Of a stretch of 64,000 bases of DNA, positions 1-10,600 are shown piece by piece; the stretch's first letter is position 1; every line of letters starts with the position of its first letter. The DNA lies in contig OY743176.1 of NCBI GenBank assembly GCA_963555705.1, forward strand, positions 44,841,026 to 44,905,025, written 5' to 3'. Under the pieces are notes generated by a model. The model was not told where the DNA came from and did not search any database. It saw only the letters and a program-made list of their open reading frames with translations. Both the position numbers and the translations under genes were made by a program. The stretch comes from Ligustrum vulgare. Its lineage: Eukaryota > Streptophyta > Magnoliopsida > Lamiales > Oleaceae.

Positions 1-780
1 CTAACAATTTTTTCTCTCTCGAGATAGTCAACATGGGTGAGCATGTTGGCTCGACGTGCTATGGGGACATCCGTGTCTTTGGGCATGCATTTCTTTAGCC
101 AAACAAATGCCAGCTAGTACACCCTAATATTTTGTATTGTTGTTCAACGATTTGAACGTAAACCTCATCGCACAATTTAACTTATGTCCTTCGGGTACTA
201 GTTAAGATTATCCCAGCCATAACACCACTTTTTCTTGATGAACCATCGAATAAAATTTCAAAACATCTTCTTGTCCAGGTTCATTCTCAAGAATGGGAGC
301 TTCTGAAAGCTTGTTGATGAAATCGGTCAATGCTTGTGCTTTGATTTCATGTCGCCATTTATAATTTATCTCAAACTGTCCTAACTCCATTGTCTAATTC
401 ATCAATCTTCCTAATGGATCAAACTTTTGTAATACTTGAATGGGAAAGCGGTGGCTAATTTTTCCACATAAGGTTATCTAGCTTCGACATCCTGTACAAC
501 CTTACATAATATATTGGCAATTGTTGTTGCCCTTTCTCACTTGCTAGCTCACAACTATCTTGGAGACTGCTTAAATGAGCAATATTTTTCATCAGCTAGT
601 GATTTAGCAGCTAATAGCGAGGCATTTTTTAGATGTCCTTTCAAGGCTTTGAAAGCTTGTTCACATTCTTCGTTCCATTCAAACATTTTCCCTCCTTTAT
701 GAAAAACTTCATATCCTTGCATTGCATCCCCTAGTAGATCAATTCTGGGTAGTGAAAAATTGTCTTCGGTTCATGTTTCG
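1..780 (-). pseudogene. Ty3/gypsy RT-RNase H relic
   Basis: Minus-strand translation gives decayed reverse transcriptase/RNase H of the plant Tat/Ogre-like kind. Around 780-590 it reads EWNEECEQAFKALKGHL, the usual start of the RNase H region. Around 400-205 it reads LGQFEINYKWRHEIKAQAL followed by ADFI-like TDFI, the family's end-of-RNase-H signature. Several frame changes and stops separate the pieces, so no intact protein is possible. The element enters the window from its left edge and no LTR is visible. Seen: motifs and breaks. Known: this motif order is diagnostic for plant gypsy pol. Exact lineage is inferred. Confidence 0.8.
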
Positions 781-1462
781 TTTAAATCTGTAAAATCTTG
801 GAAAGTCCGCCACTTTTCTATTTACTTTTGGGAACTAAAACTGAGTTGCAAACCTATACTAGATACTGCAATTCGCAAATCGTTTTTCAATAGTTTATCA
901 GGTTTGCTTTTTGGATCTTTATATTTTTTTTGGAGCTCATTGGTCGCCTATTTTGCATTTTAGGTTTTTACTTATGATCGATTTTCATTACATGACACGT
1001 CACCATTTGATCTATTCCCACCATGTCAACATTTAATCATATTTCTTGATAGCGAGTCCCTAACTTAAGTTGACTAAGTACGGTGAGGATTTGGGGGGGA
1101 GGGGGGTAAACCATGAAACCAACGAAATAGAGAAGATTATGGCCATTCTCTTTGTGTTTCGATTTTTGATTTTGAGTTTTGAGTTTTGTTTTAAATTTTG
1201 GTTATTTGTTTTGGGATTGTTGAAAACATCTTCTCTTTGTGATTTTGAAAAACTGTTTTCAAAAATAGAAAACTGAAAAATGCGTTTACTTTGTAATTTT
1301 TTGATATATTTATTTTGTAATATTTTATATGTAAAAAATAATTAATTTGTTGAATTACATTAATTTTAATATTAATAAATCAGTTAGTTCTCTATGTCAA
1401 TAAATTCATCATTAATATTGTTTCAGCTAAACAAAAATTTAACCTTATACCAACAAAATCTT
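781..1462. other. no gene recognised; spacer
   Basis: The left part may be further decayed gypsy sequence. A G-rich run at about 1092-1107 is flanked by AT-rich DNA. Short open frames here have no recognisable domain. Confidence 0.5.
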
Positions 1463-1532
1463 AACATGTATCTATAGATAATGACAAAATAATATAAAAA
1501 TTTCAAGTGAAGGAAGTGTCTCAAATTTACAA

Positions 1533-1595
<63 letters not shown>

Positions 1596-1855
1596 CCTTA
1601 ACATGGATCTATTTAATAGCAAAATAACATAAGAACTTCAAGTGAAGAAAGTGTTTCACTTTTACAAAATTAAAAAAAATATAAAAAAATAATAATCTTA
1701 AAATGGATCTATATATAATGGCAAAATAATATAAGAACTTCAAGTGATGAAGTATCTCACTTTTACAAAAAAAAAAAAAAAAATCGTAATATGGATCTAT
1801 ATATAATAACAAAATAATATAAGAACTTCAAGTGAAGGAAGTGTCTCACTTTTAC

Positions 1856-1906
<51 letters not shown>

Positions 1907-2110
1907 TTACAAAAAAAAAAAAAAAAAAAAAATCTTAACATGGATCTATGTATAATGACAAAATAACATAAAAACTTCAAGTGAATGAAGTGTCTTATAT
2001 TTAAAAAATAATAATAATAAATAAATTACAATTTTTTTTTTTTAAACATGAATCTATATTTAATGACAAAATAATATAAGTACTTTAAGTGAAGAAAGTG
2101 TCACAAAAAT
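1463..2110. repeat. AT-rich minisatellite with AAT tracts
   Basis: Six diverged units of about 70-150 bp share the core 'ATGGATCTATATATAATG', then 'ACAAAATAATATAAGAAC', then 'TTCAAGTGAAGGAAGTGTC'. Unit starts lie near 1463, 1600, 1698, 1788, 1936 and 2044. Unit length varies because AAT microsatellites (about 1534-1595 and 1855-1906) and poly-A runs have expanded between cores. No coding potential. Confidence 0.85.
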
Positions 2111-3486
2111 AAAAAAATAAAAAAAAAAAGTCCAAAATCCACATTTTGGTCCTTTTGAATTTTTTAACACAAAATATTCAAAACGCTATAAATTCGTTTT
2201 AAGTTTCCTTTGGATTTTTTTTTTTTTTTTTTGTGTTTTGAAAAACGCTTTTTTCAAAATGGACAAAGTAAACGCATTTTCGATATTTTAAAAAATCTAA
2301 AACTCAAAACGAGCTGAAAACAACAAAGAAAACGGAACCTTAGATTTTGCCAAGCATGAAATTTTTTATGAAAAATGTTGTAAAGTTTAGTGGGGAAAAC
2401 AATGATTACAGCTGTTGCATACTGTATTAACTGATTACATGCGAAAGAAAAATAAAACAAAACAAAACAAAACCAACTTCGTTCACCGTTTGATAAAAAT
2501 TGTTTATAAATTTTGTTCATAAATGTAACGTAGCAACATCCTATTAGTCCCTTTCTTTTTTAAAAAAAAGTCAACAATTTCGACCGATGAAGAATTTATC
2601 GCCTACCATTTTTGACTTTTAAAAAAAAAAATCAACGAAATGTTAACACATCGCAATTTATAAACAAGTTTACCAAACATGTGACAGCATTTTTGGACAA
2701 GAAATATTATTTGCATTTCAGAGTTTCACTGCAAAAAATGATTATTGCAAATTTGCAATTATGTTCTTGTGATTTTTCCTACATGGCCAAAATGAAACAT
2801 AAGTAATCATAATTATGTGCCATTCTAAATTTATAGTCCACAAAATTAATATGGCTAGAAAACAATCACGACGAAGAACACATTCCTAACCAACATCACA
2901 AGTGAATTCAAAAGGTCGCTATCACACTTAAGTAAAATAAATCCTTGAAACCGACTTATAGAGAAAAAAATGTTGACCTTGTTCATACTTTAGCTTAACA
3001 ACTTAAGACGCCATTATAATCGAGTACAACTCAAGATTAAAACCGACTTATAAGAAAAGAAGATTCCAAGCAATTATAAGCCCATAAGTTTGTTTTAACT
3101 TCAGGAAAGAAATTGAGTCATCATTACATAAAAAAAAAAAAAAAAAGAAAAAGAAGAAGGTTGAACTCCGTTATCGGAGTACTCTATAACCTCTACCCTG
3201 GAAATTTGTAGAAAATGTAAATCGCGGAATATGCTTTAGTGGAGGATAAAATATAGTTGAAAGTATGATAAAATACAACTCAAGCAATCATTAAAATCAC
3301 AAACATTTGCAGGACTAGAACCAAAGTTAGGATCAACTCAATGCTATTTATCTACTTCTACAGTTTTCCTTTTCTCCAAGAAGTCACCTCTCGTTTCCAC
3401 ATCTTCACAAGCAAGGGAGCCTAGAACACAAAAACTCCCATTTCGACGGGTTTACTTTCACTTCCTCGATAATTTCTTGATTCTTT
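2111..3486. other. no gene recognised; 3' flank of BAG8-like gene
   Basis: AT-rich spacer with poly-A/T runs (2221-2232, 3129-3150). The part next to 3487 must contain the 3' UTR of the BAG8-like gene. Nothing else is recognisable. Confidence 0.5.
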
Positions 3487-4911
3487 TTAGTTGTCACTTC
3501 CACGAGAGGCTCCATTCTCAGATTGATCTTTCGAAGAGACTCCGATATCTTCAACTTCTCGGCACAGATTATCTACGAGCTCTCTCTCACTATTTATCGA
3601 ATCATCCCCATCAATACTAATTTTACAATCCTCATTCGAAAATGGCTTCCCGTTTGATCGGTAAACTCTATGAACATTCCCATTCTCAGCAAAGCCCACA
3701 CTTTTTCTAGCCTTTGATAGAACCCCACCATCCCTTTTAATCAAACCACCATCTCTATTCTGAAAGACACCTTGATTTCTGATAGTAGAAGTGTCACTGC
3801 CACCTGTTCAATCAACTCGACTCCCTCGTCAGAATCGGATAGTCTTTCTACTAGACCTTTCAATTTCTCCACATTGACATTGCCAATGATTATCTTACCT
3901 TGCAAAACCCTAGATTTAACATTATTCTCCCCATTCCTCACATTCTTTACTAATCTACTTGAAAGCCCCCTTCTTTTAGAACCATCAATAAACTCCAAGA
4001 AATTAATCAATTCCCTGCTTACTGATCTTTTCCCATCTCTTATCATAGGATCAGCACTCTTCAAAGTAAAAAATAAAATATATATATATATATATATCAA
4101 AAAGCCCACATCAGATCCGCAGCATGTATTATTTATAAAACAAAAGGCAAAATTATGTATGTATATATTTTGAACACTAGATTTAAATGAATACACATCA
4201 GACTTCAGAGGTAAATGAGATGGCTGATGTGGATAGGATGCATTTGTGAAAATTATGCACTCTTTGAACAAAAAATGAGTTAAATAACAACATAAGATAA
4301 ATTTTAACAAATTTGTAAAATATTTTCCTTTTTACCTTAATTGAATCGAGTTTGAGAAGTAGGGCCATGGATTTATGAGATAAAGCTTCGTAATCGAAAT
4401 GGGTATTTTTAGAAACAGAGGATTTCAGAATGCTGAGGGTTGATTTGATGGAAGCAAGATCTTTGAGCTGCCGAAGGGTCCTTGATCTGCGTGCAAGGAA
4501 GACTCTGAAGTGGGACTGGATAATAGACGCAGCAGCCTCGCGAAGGGACTGGAAAGAAGACGGAGATCGTTGGTGGAGAGCGGTCTCGAGAGCGGCGATG
4601 CGGCGGAGGAGGGAGGACACGGAAACGGTGGGGTCTGTTTCTATTTCTCTTCGTTGGGCTTCTTGGAAATGGCGATGGGGGTAGTGTTGAGGTGGATTTG
4701 GTTTGTGGTGTGGGGTGGTGTAAGGTGGATTTATGTGAGTTGGTGGGTGGTGAAAGTGAGAAGAGGTAGAATGGAGGAGGAGATCCACCGCTGGCGCTGG
4801 TGGAAGAGGTTGATGGTGACAAGTAGAGTTGGTAGTGTGGCAACAATGGCATGAACAGGTGGCAGTAGCAGCGGCAGCGGCGAGGTTGCAGATGTGGTGA
4901 TGTGAGGCCAT
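3487..4911 (-). CDS. BAG8: BAG family molecular chaperone regulator 8-like (IQ + BAG)
   Basis: Two exons. Exon 1 (4911-4336) encodes 192 residues: a His/Pro-rich N-terminus, a helix about 98-112, an IQ calmodulin-binding motif about 127-147 (AASIIQSHFRVFLARRSRTL) and the start of a BAG helix bundle. The donor is AAG|GTAAAA and the acceptor GAAG|AGTGCT, phase 0, giving exon 2 (4058-3487). Exon 2 opens with DPMIRDGKRSVSREL and continues the BAG region, then a tail with SVGFAENGNVHRVY. Near 3765-3772 (minus ATCAAGGTGTCTTTC) the frame shifts by one base; a single missing base would explain it. So this is either a sequencing error or a mutation that cuts off about 90 residues. Plant BAG proteins with an IQ motif bind Hsp70 and calmodulin. 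Start chosen at the first ATG, giving the His-rich N-terminus expected of the family. Confidence 0.8.
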
Positions 4912-4979
4912 TCTCCGGCGAGTGAATCTTTGTCCTGCGTCACTGTTAAAGGATTTGATGGCACCGAGGGTGTAGGACT

Positions 4980-5611
4980 AGAGTATTTTGAGAATATATA
5001 CATTGTCCAAGCTAAAATATGTTCATTTGATATAAATTAATTGAATGTTTTATGAGTGTCTAATAAATGAACATTGAATCAAAAAATTGATCTTCAATAT
5101 ATCATGTCTACAAATCAATTATTATGCCTATGTGGCATTTATATTGTTTAAAATAAAATCATTTTCTTTGACATCTCGGGTCTTTTTTTTTTTTTACTGC
5201 ACCATCAAATTCTCCTATAACACATATTTCATTTGCTTCCTACAATTATTTTTGTTGATTTTCTTGTTTTTCAACATTAAATGAAGGAGTGTGTTTAACT
5301 TTGAGGTCGATAGGTTGAATGACATAAACCCTTTTATTGGTCAGAAGGCAGAAAGCATTAGTGGTGGTCATGGGGTTTAAATACCCAAAATAGCAGTCAA
5401 AATCCGCTTGAATTTCTTGAGGATATGTACAGTCAGCATGTCTAACATACCTTCTAGAATTGGACGTGGAGTTGGACAATGTCTAACTTTTTTTTTTGTC
5501 AACTCAACATGACATGAGGTGCATTGGAGGAAAAAATAAGTAGACATTGTCTATTTCAATGATGTGGCATACTTTTTAAACTTGGACAATGTCTCATTGA
5601 AGATGCTCTTA
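4980..5611. mobile_element. DNA transposon/MITE-like element in BAG8 upstream region
   Basis: An 11-bp perfect inverted repeat, CATTGTCCAAG at 5001-5011 and CTTGGACAATG at 5581-5591, continues imperfectly outward. The right end reads as minus 'AAGAGCATCTTCAATGAGAC', a terminus style common in plant MITEs. The interior is AT-rich, with one unrecognised 77-residue open frame (5246-5479, minus) and another TTGGACAATGTC copy at about 5472. Its edge lies some 70 bp upstream of the BAG8-like ATG. No target-site duplication could be fixed. Confidence 0.5.
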
Positions 5612-6021
5612 TTTCATTTTCACGATGGGCTTAGAATGTGGGATCCACTAAGCACGTGGCTGGGGAAAAAGGTATTAAAATTTTTGTTTATAAATAAAAG
5701 TTGTGAGGTTTTAGACATAAAAAATATTAATTAACTCATAAAATATGGAAACGAAAGTAGTGTTTGATAGGAAAATGTGGAAACGAAATCAAATTTATCT
5801 ATATTTATATATTCCCCAATTAAAACAGTTTATATTCATTTTACCAAATACTTTCTACAATTTCCGAATCTATTTTATATTATATTTATAAAGCCAACAA
5901 TGATTCTGAATCTTTTTCTCTCCCAAAATCTCTGTTGACAATATAATTGTCCATTTTTTTTTTTTTTTTTGGCATATTTTTTCATTTTCAAATTTTCAGA
6001 GTAGTTACTAAGTAGTGGATT
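5612..6021. other. no gene recognised; AT-rich spacer
   Basis: No coding frame with a recognisable domain; poly-T run at about 5955-5970. Confidence 0.5.
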
Positions 6022-6204
6022 ATAAGTGTGTTTGATATTGTTTGAAAAGAATTTTTTTGAAATGAATAGTAAATTTTAAAAGAATTGATGGTTGAAATTT
6101 GGTTGAAAAGCAAAAAATTGTGGACTTGATTTTTGATGGATTGTTGAGATTGAATACTGTGGAAAAAAAAGAAAAATTTAAAGAGTAACAAACAAGGGCT
6201 AAAA
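6022..6204. mobile_element. MITE family A copy 1
   Basis: Shares with 34203-34387 and about 63420-63690 the ordered motifs GTTTGATATTGTTTGAAAAG-like start, GATGGTTGAAATTTGGTTGA, a TTGTGGACTTGA core, GGATTGTTGAGATTGAAT and the end CAAACAAGGGC. The ends are short inverted repeats around GTTTG/CAAAC. Non-coding. Confidence 0.6.
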
Positions 6205-7239
6205 GTAATGGGTAGTTTCCAACATGTATTAGGATTCGTTTGGCGCAGCTATTGTAAATAGAGTTTTTTACAGTATAGCTTTTCAGTAGAGTTTTTTTTA
6301 TTTTTTTTATTTTTTTAAATGTTGTTAATATAAAGCAGTTGACTATTTGGTTGTCACTCCAGAAAGCACTGTTAAAGATTAAATTGATTGTTAGACAACA
6401 CAACTATAAAAGTGATTTTGTATAAACTAACACTAATAATTATATTTCATATTTAACTAAAAATTTAATAATTATTTCACCTCAATGTTGAAATCTATAT
6501 TGGAAAAAAAAATTAATTAACTTATAAAATATAATATTTCACTATTTTCACTATATTCCATGTTTTTATTAATTAATTACGAAAAAATATATTTTCAATT
6601 TATTTTCATAAGAGTTCATATTTTATTAATTAATGAATTATAATATTTCAATATATTTTTCATAAGAGTTATAGGAAAAAAATTTGTCAATAAATTTTAT
6701 TTTGTTAATTAATAAAATAAAATTCCATATTAATCAATAAAATATAATATTTCAATACGAGTTATGAAAAATAATATATTTTCAACATATTTCGTATATT
6801 ATTAATTAATAAAATATAATTTTATATTAATCAATAAAATATAATATTTCAATACGATATATGAAAAATAATATATTTTCAACATATTTCAAATTTTATT
6901 AATTAATAAAATATAATTTCATATTAATTAATAAAATATTATATTTCAATACGAATCATGGAAATAAAATATTTTAAATAGATTTAATAATAAGAATTAT
7001 ATATTTCAATTTTTTGTAAAAGTGCTTTTTGGAAAAATTATAAATTTGTGCTTCTCTAAAACAACTTAAAAAGTGGATTAAAAATTGGTTAGAAAAATTG
7101 TGTAGATTATAAATTGATTTATAATTGATTTTTTTCATTTATCCAATCAGAAATAAAAAGTGCGGTGTCAATATATTTATAATTTTAAAATGAGATATGA
7201 TAAAAATTGTAGATAGATTTTCCATGCCTCATTGCCTCC
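6205..7239. repeat. AT-rich spacer with degenerate tandem repeats
   Basis: From about 6590 to 6960, roughly 100-120-bp units with cores TTAATTAATAAAATATAAT and TATTTCAATACGA recur about four times. The flanks (6220-6420, 7000-7230) are AT-rich and include MITE-like wording (ATTCGTTTGGCGCAGC). No gene recognised. Confidence 0.55.
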
Positions 7240-7261
7240 TATGTTCTCAGGTCCGCTCAGT

Positions 7262-7374
7262 TGGGCAACGTTATGTTGTCCACCCATCAATGAGAATGCG
7301 TCAAGTGTTGAGAATGAGCCAGTGTCTGCACTAGGCGCATTCTCATTGATGGGTGGACAATATAACGTTGTTCA
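7262..7374. repeat. long foldback (39-bp stem, about 35-nt loop)
   Basis: Left arm 7262-7300 and right arm 7336-7374 are inverted copies. Over the inner 34 bp there is one difference, which becomes a G:U pair if the plus strand is transcribed; the outer 5 bp also pair with G:U wobbles. Arm core: CCACCCATCAATGAGAATGC. The geometry suits a plant miRNA precursor or a small foldback transposon. It lies about 270 bp upstream of the MADS ATG. Confidence 0.7.
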
Positions 7375-7550
7375 CTTCTGACAATGGAGCAATTTCGCTA
7401 TTGTTCTATTACAATTATTATATTTAAATTATTATTGGACCGTATTATCACTAACGTTTTCAAGGTTGCTCAGTGTTTATTTCGATTTAGGATAATTAAT
7501 TTGAATCACATTCTTTAGTCAACCCTGCCCACCCCAAACGGGCAGAAAAC

Positions 7551-7560
7551 CTATATATAT
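7551..7560 (+). promoter_or_regulatory. TATA box of the MADS gene
   Basis: CTATATATAT lies 84 bp upstream of the MADS ATG at 7644, followed by a CT-rich leader (CTCTCTAATTCTCTCTC at 7591-7607). This fits a start of transcription near 7585-7590. Confidence 0.6.
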
Positions 7561-7643
7561 TACCAATCCCTTCACCTTCTCATTTAAAATCTCTCTAATT
7601 CTCTCTCTTGAATAAAGCTCTGTTCCGTCAGGTTACCTGTAAG

Positions 7644-8156
7644 ATGGTGATGAAGAATGAAAGTGATGCCGTGATTAAGAAGAAAACACAGGGTAGAAGG
7701 AAGATTGAAATGAAGAAAATAGAGAACTTGAGCAACAGGCAAGTGACTTTTTCCAAACGCCGAGTCGGACTTTTCAAGAAAGCTAGAGAACTCTGTGTTT
7801 TGACGGGCGCTGAAATCGCTATTATCGTACAATCGGTAGCCGGAAAACGTGTCTACGCTTTTGGACACGACAATGTGGAATCCGTAATCAATCGTTTTGA
7901 GAATGAAAGTTCTGTTGGTTCCTTGGAAAACTCTGCAAAAACACCAGATTATAGCAACGATTATTCTAGGGTTTGTAAGGAGTCGGAGGCGGAGAAGAGG
8001 CAAGATGAGGTGAATGACTGTGGCAGGTTCTGGTGGGGCAAGGCGGTGGACGGACTTGAACTGGAGGAACTTGAATCGTACAAAGTCGTGTTGGAGGAAT
8101 TGATGAAGAATGTGAAAGCAGACCCCCGCTTGCTCATTGATTATCTTCTTTATTAA
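7644..8156 (+). CDS. type I (M-alpha) MADS-box protein, AGL62-like
   Basis: Single exon, 170 residues from the ATG at 7644; the frame opens further upstream but only with a non-ATG codon. The MADS domain spans about residues 17-76: [20 protein letters not shown], then [20 protein letters not shown], then the EIAIIV strand. After it comes [13 protein letters not shown], typical of M-alpha proteins. The C-terminus keeps [19 protein letters not shown], the conserved AGL62-group helix, and ends soon after. The protein is shorter than typical AGL62 members because the middle linker is short. Family members are nuclear DNA-binding factors acting mostly in the female gametophyte and endosperm. A TATA box and a clean frame argue for a working gene. 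Confidence 0.88.
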   Translation: MVMKNESDAVIKKKTQGRRKIEMKKIENLSNRQVTFSKRRVGLFKKARELCVLTGAEIAIIVQSVAGKRVYAFGHDNVESVINRFENESSVGSLENSAKTPDYSNDYSRVCKESEAEKRQDEVNDCGRFWWGKAVDGLELEELESYKVVLEELMKNVKADPRLLIDYLLY

Positions 8157-9188
8157 TTTTTTTTGTATTATACATGTTTAGAAAGATGTTTTTAGGGCTC
8201 TTGTTGGTACAAGAATTGATTCTTGTAAATGAAACGAACATAAGTTTCCTTTTTGTTATCCAATTTCTTGCTGCAAATTTCAAACTGTATTATAGTATTC
8301 ATTAATATAACGCGATTTCTGTTTGGTTTTATTTATTCTGGGATAGTAGTTTTTTTTGGAGGTCAGATAGATATTGAATATGCTGGCAGTGAGTTAATGT
8401 TCCGTGTTTTATGGCTTGTCTTTAGATCTGCACATGAAAATCCCATGTGAATTTACTTTGACTCAAATCCCATAAACTTGGATATCAATTCCACCAATTA
8501 ACACCTGAAGTTTGGGATGGTGCATGCACCCTTGTTCGGATGTTCCTATCTTCATTGATCGACATTCGTGATACTTCGACATGCGTTGTGATTACAAGGT
8601 TCGGGAATGAATTTGAAATTAATTCTAAAATACACCCACTTTGCATCTCACCATTGGAGATTATTCCGATGACTTTGAAGATGTGTAAAATACTAAAAAG
8701 ATCTTTTTTCACACTTTTTAGTGTAAAATAATAAAAAGATTATGATTGGGATACTCACTCTACCTTTTAAAATCTAGTAAAACTCCACCCCACAAGACAG
8801 AATATACTTTTCATCAAATCAACTAGACAAGTCAACATAGAATCAACGAAAGTCCATGCAAAAATTCAAGAAGGAAAAAGCAAATTCAATCAAATTTACT
8901 TTTAACTGATTTTGCCAACGAACTTTGTCGCCTAACAAAACTTATTTTTCTAAAAGAAAAAAGGTAACTTTCAAACGCAACCATGTAAAGCTGAATAATG
9001 AGACAAAAAAGTTGCTAAAATTTATCACCTTATAGAAAGAACAAATCAGGTCCTTGAAGAGGACAAGTAAATGACAGATAGCAGTATCATAAATTATGGT
9101 AAGAGGAAACAAAATGTTCTAAATTCAGACCAGATAGTGAAACTCACCGTCACTGGTCCCAATATGTAGACATTCAAAGAAATGCATT
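8157..9188. other. no gene recognised; MADS 3' UTR and spacer
   Basis: The first 100-150 bp should be the MADS 3' UTR. At 8480-8700 both strands have open frames with codon-like composition (plus strand includes SSLIDIRDTSTCVVITRFGN), but I do not recognise the family. The last few hundred bases would be the 3' flank of the UGD pseudogene. Confidence 0.45.
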
Positions 9189-10557
9189 TTATGCAACAGC
9201 GGGCATGTCTTTGAGCCAGGCATCAAGTGGTTTGCCAATTGAGTACACGATAAAGCCAATTTCCCTCAGCTTGTCCACATTGATGACGTTCCTTCCATCA
9301 AAGATGAAGGCGGGTTTCTGCATGTTCTTGTATATCCTCTGGAAATCGAGGGTCTTAAACTCATCCCACTCGGTGAGAATGCAAACATCATGTGCATCTT
9401 TAGTTGCCTCGTAGGCATCCCAGACAACACTAACTTACTTCACTGTGGTGGGGCTCATTGGCTGCAGATGGAGAGGATGGTCCCAATCAAACTTGTTCAT
9501 TGTAAGGTCCCTCTGGATCTGGTCCTCAGTAACCTGAGGATCATAAATGCTCAATCGAGCTTTGTCGCCCAAAAGTCCTTTGCAAACATCGATAGCAGGG
9601 GTTTCTCTGGTATCACCAGTATCCTTCTTGAAAGCAAAACCTAAGATGGAAACTTTCTTGTTAGCGACTGTGTTGAACATAGAGGCAACAACACGGTTCA
9701 AAACGATTCTTCTGATAGTCATTAATCTTAATGACCTGTTTCCAGTATTCTGCCACCTCAGGAAGACCATTGCACTCGCAAATGTAAACCAAGTTAAGGA
9801 TGTCCTTCTGGAAGCAAGAACCACCGAAACCGACACTAGCATTAAGGAACTTGGGACCAATTCTTGAGTCTGTACCAACAGCATAAGAAACTTTTGAAAC
9901 ATCTGCACCAGTGGCCTCACAAAGAGCAGACAAGTTAGTGGTTAGGATGTTTTCTTCAGGAACCCAGTGAGCATAAACATCCTTCAGTGCTTTAACTGCC
10001 TTTAAGCCTTCAGGGGTTTCCCGGCCTCCAATCAGAACCCTGTCAGGGTTGAAAAGGTCTTTAATTGCAGTTCCTTCGGCAAGAAATTCTGGATTAGAGA
10101 GAATCTGGAAGTTAATTCCCTTGCTGTTGTGGGTCAAGATTTTTTCAATGGCCTCGGCTGTTTTGACAGGGACGGTGGACTTCTCAACCACGATTTTGTC
10201 AGATTTTGACACGTCGGCTATCATGCGAGCTGCACTTTCCCAATATGTCAAATCTGCAGCTTTGCCTGCTCCAAGACCCCGAGTCTTGGTGGGAGTATTG
10301 ACTGAGACAAACACTATATCGGCTTCAGATACATGTTTCTCGACATCCATGCTAAAGAAAAGATTCTTGCCCCGACACTGTTTCACCACTTCATCAAGGC
10401 CTGGCTCATAGATAGGGAGCTGATCACTGTTCCAGGCATTGATGCGGGGAACAGAAATATCAACAACTGCCACTTCAATCTTAGGGCACTTGAGCGCTAT
10501 CACTGCCATGGTGGGGCCTCCGACATATCCAGCTCCAATACATCAAATCTTCACCAT
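9189..10557 (-). pseudogene. UGD: UDP-glucose 6-dehydrogenase pseudogene
   Basis: Reads as plant UGD (NAD-dependent oxidation of UDP-glucose to UDP-glucuronate, the precursor of cell-wall pectin and xylan sugars; cytosolic; about 480 residues, one coding exon). Intact pieces include the Rossmann loop [28 protein letters not shown], the catalytic Cys segment [10 protein letters not shown], and the C-terminus IGKPLDAWLKDMPAVA with stop at 9189-9191. Lesions: TGA at codon 5 (Cys expected); a 72-nt in-frame deletion near 9935 removing 24 residues after LTTN; a 2-bp deletion near 9699-9704 that shifts frame; a TAA replacing Gln at 9435-9437. These add up exactly to the 74-nt shortfall against 480 codons. 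The otherwise near-perfect sequence points to recent decay. Confidence 0.93.
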
Positions 10558-10600
10558 TTTTCCTCTGCTCTAGTACTCTGGAAATAAAAAAAAAACTCAT
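10558..10600 (-). other. 3' splice site and short 5'UTR exon of the UGD locus
   Basis: Read on the minus strand, a pyrimidine-rich stretch ending TTTATTTCCAG (AG at 10579-10578) precedes a 20-bp leader and the UGD ATG at 10557. Plant UGD genes, as I recall, carry an intron in the 5' UTR just before the ATG. This suggests the locus is the original gene and not a reverse-transcribed copy. The intron would run from here to a donor near 20202 (CTAAGAG|GTGAAA), with the large LTR element lying inside it. Confidence 0.55.

Noticed and set aside
4409..4854. Long open frames overlapping BAG8 exon 1 on both strands
   Set aside because: Shadows of a GC-richer exon; Arg/Ser/Pro-rich readings without domain.
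9189..10557. Intact UGD gene
   Set aside because: Two nonsense codons, a 2-bp frameshift and a 72-nt deletion.
9189..10557. UGD as a processed retrocopy
   Set aside because: Lack of introns is normal for UGD coding regions, and a splice acceptor precedes the ATG; no poly-A tail or target duplication seen.
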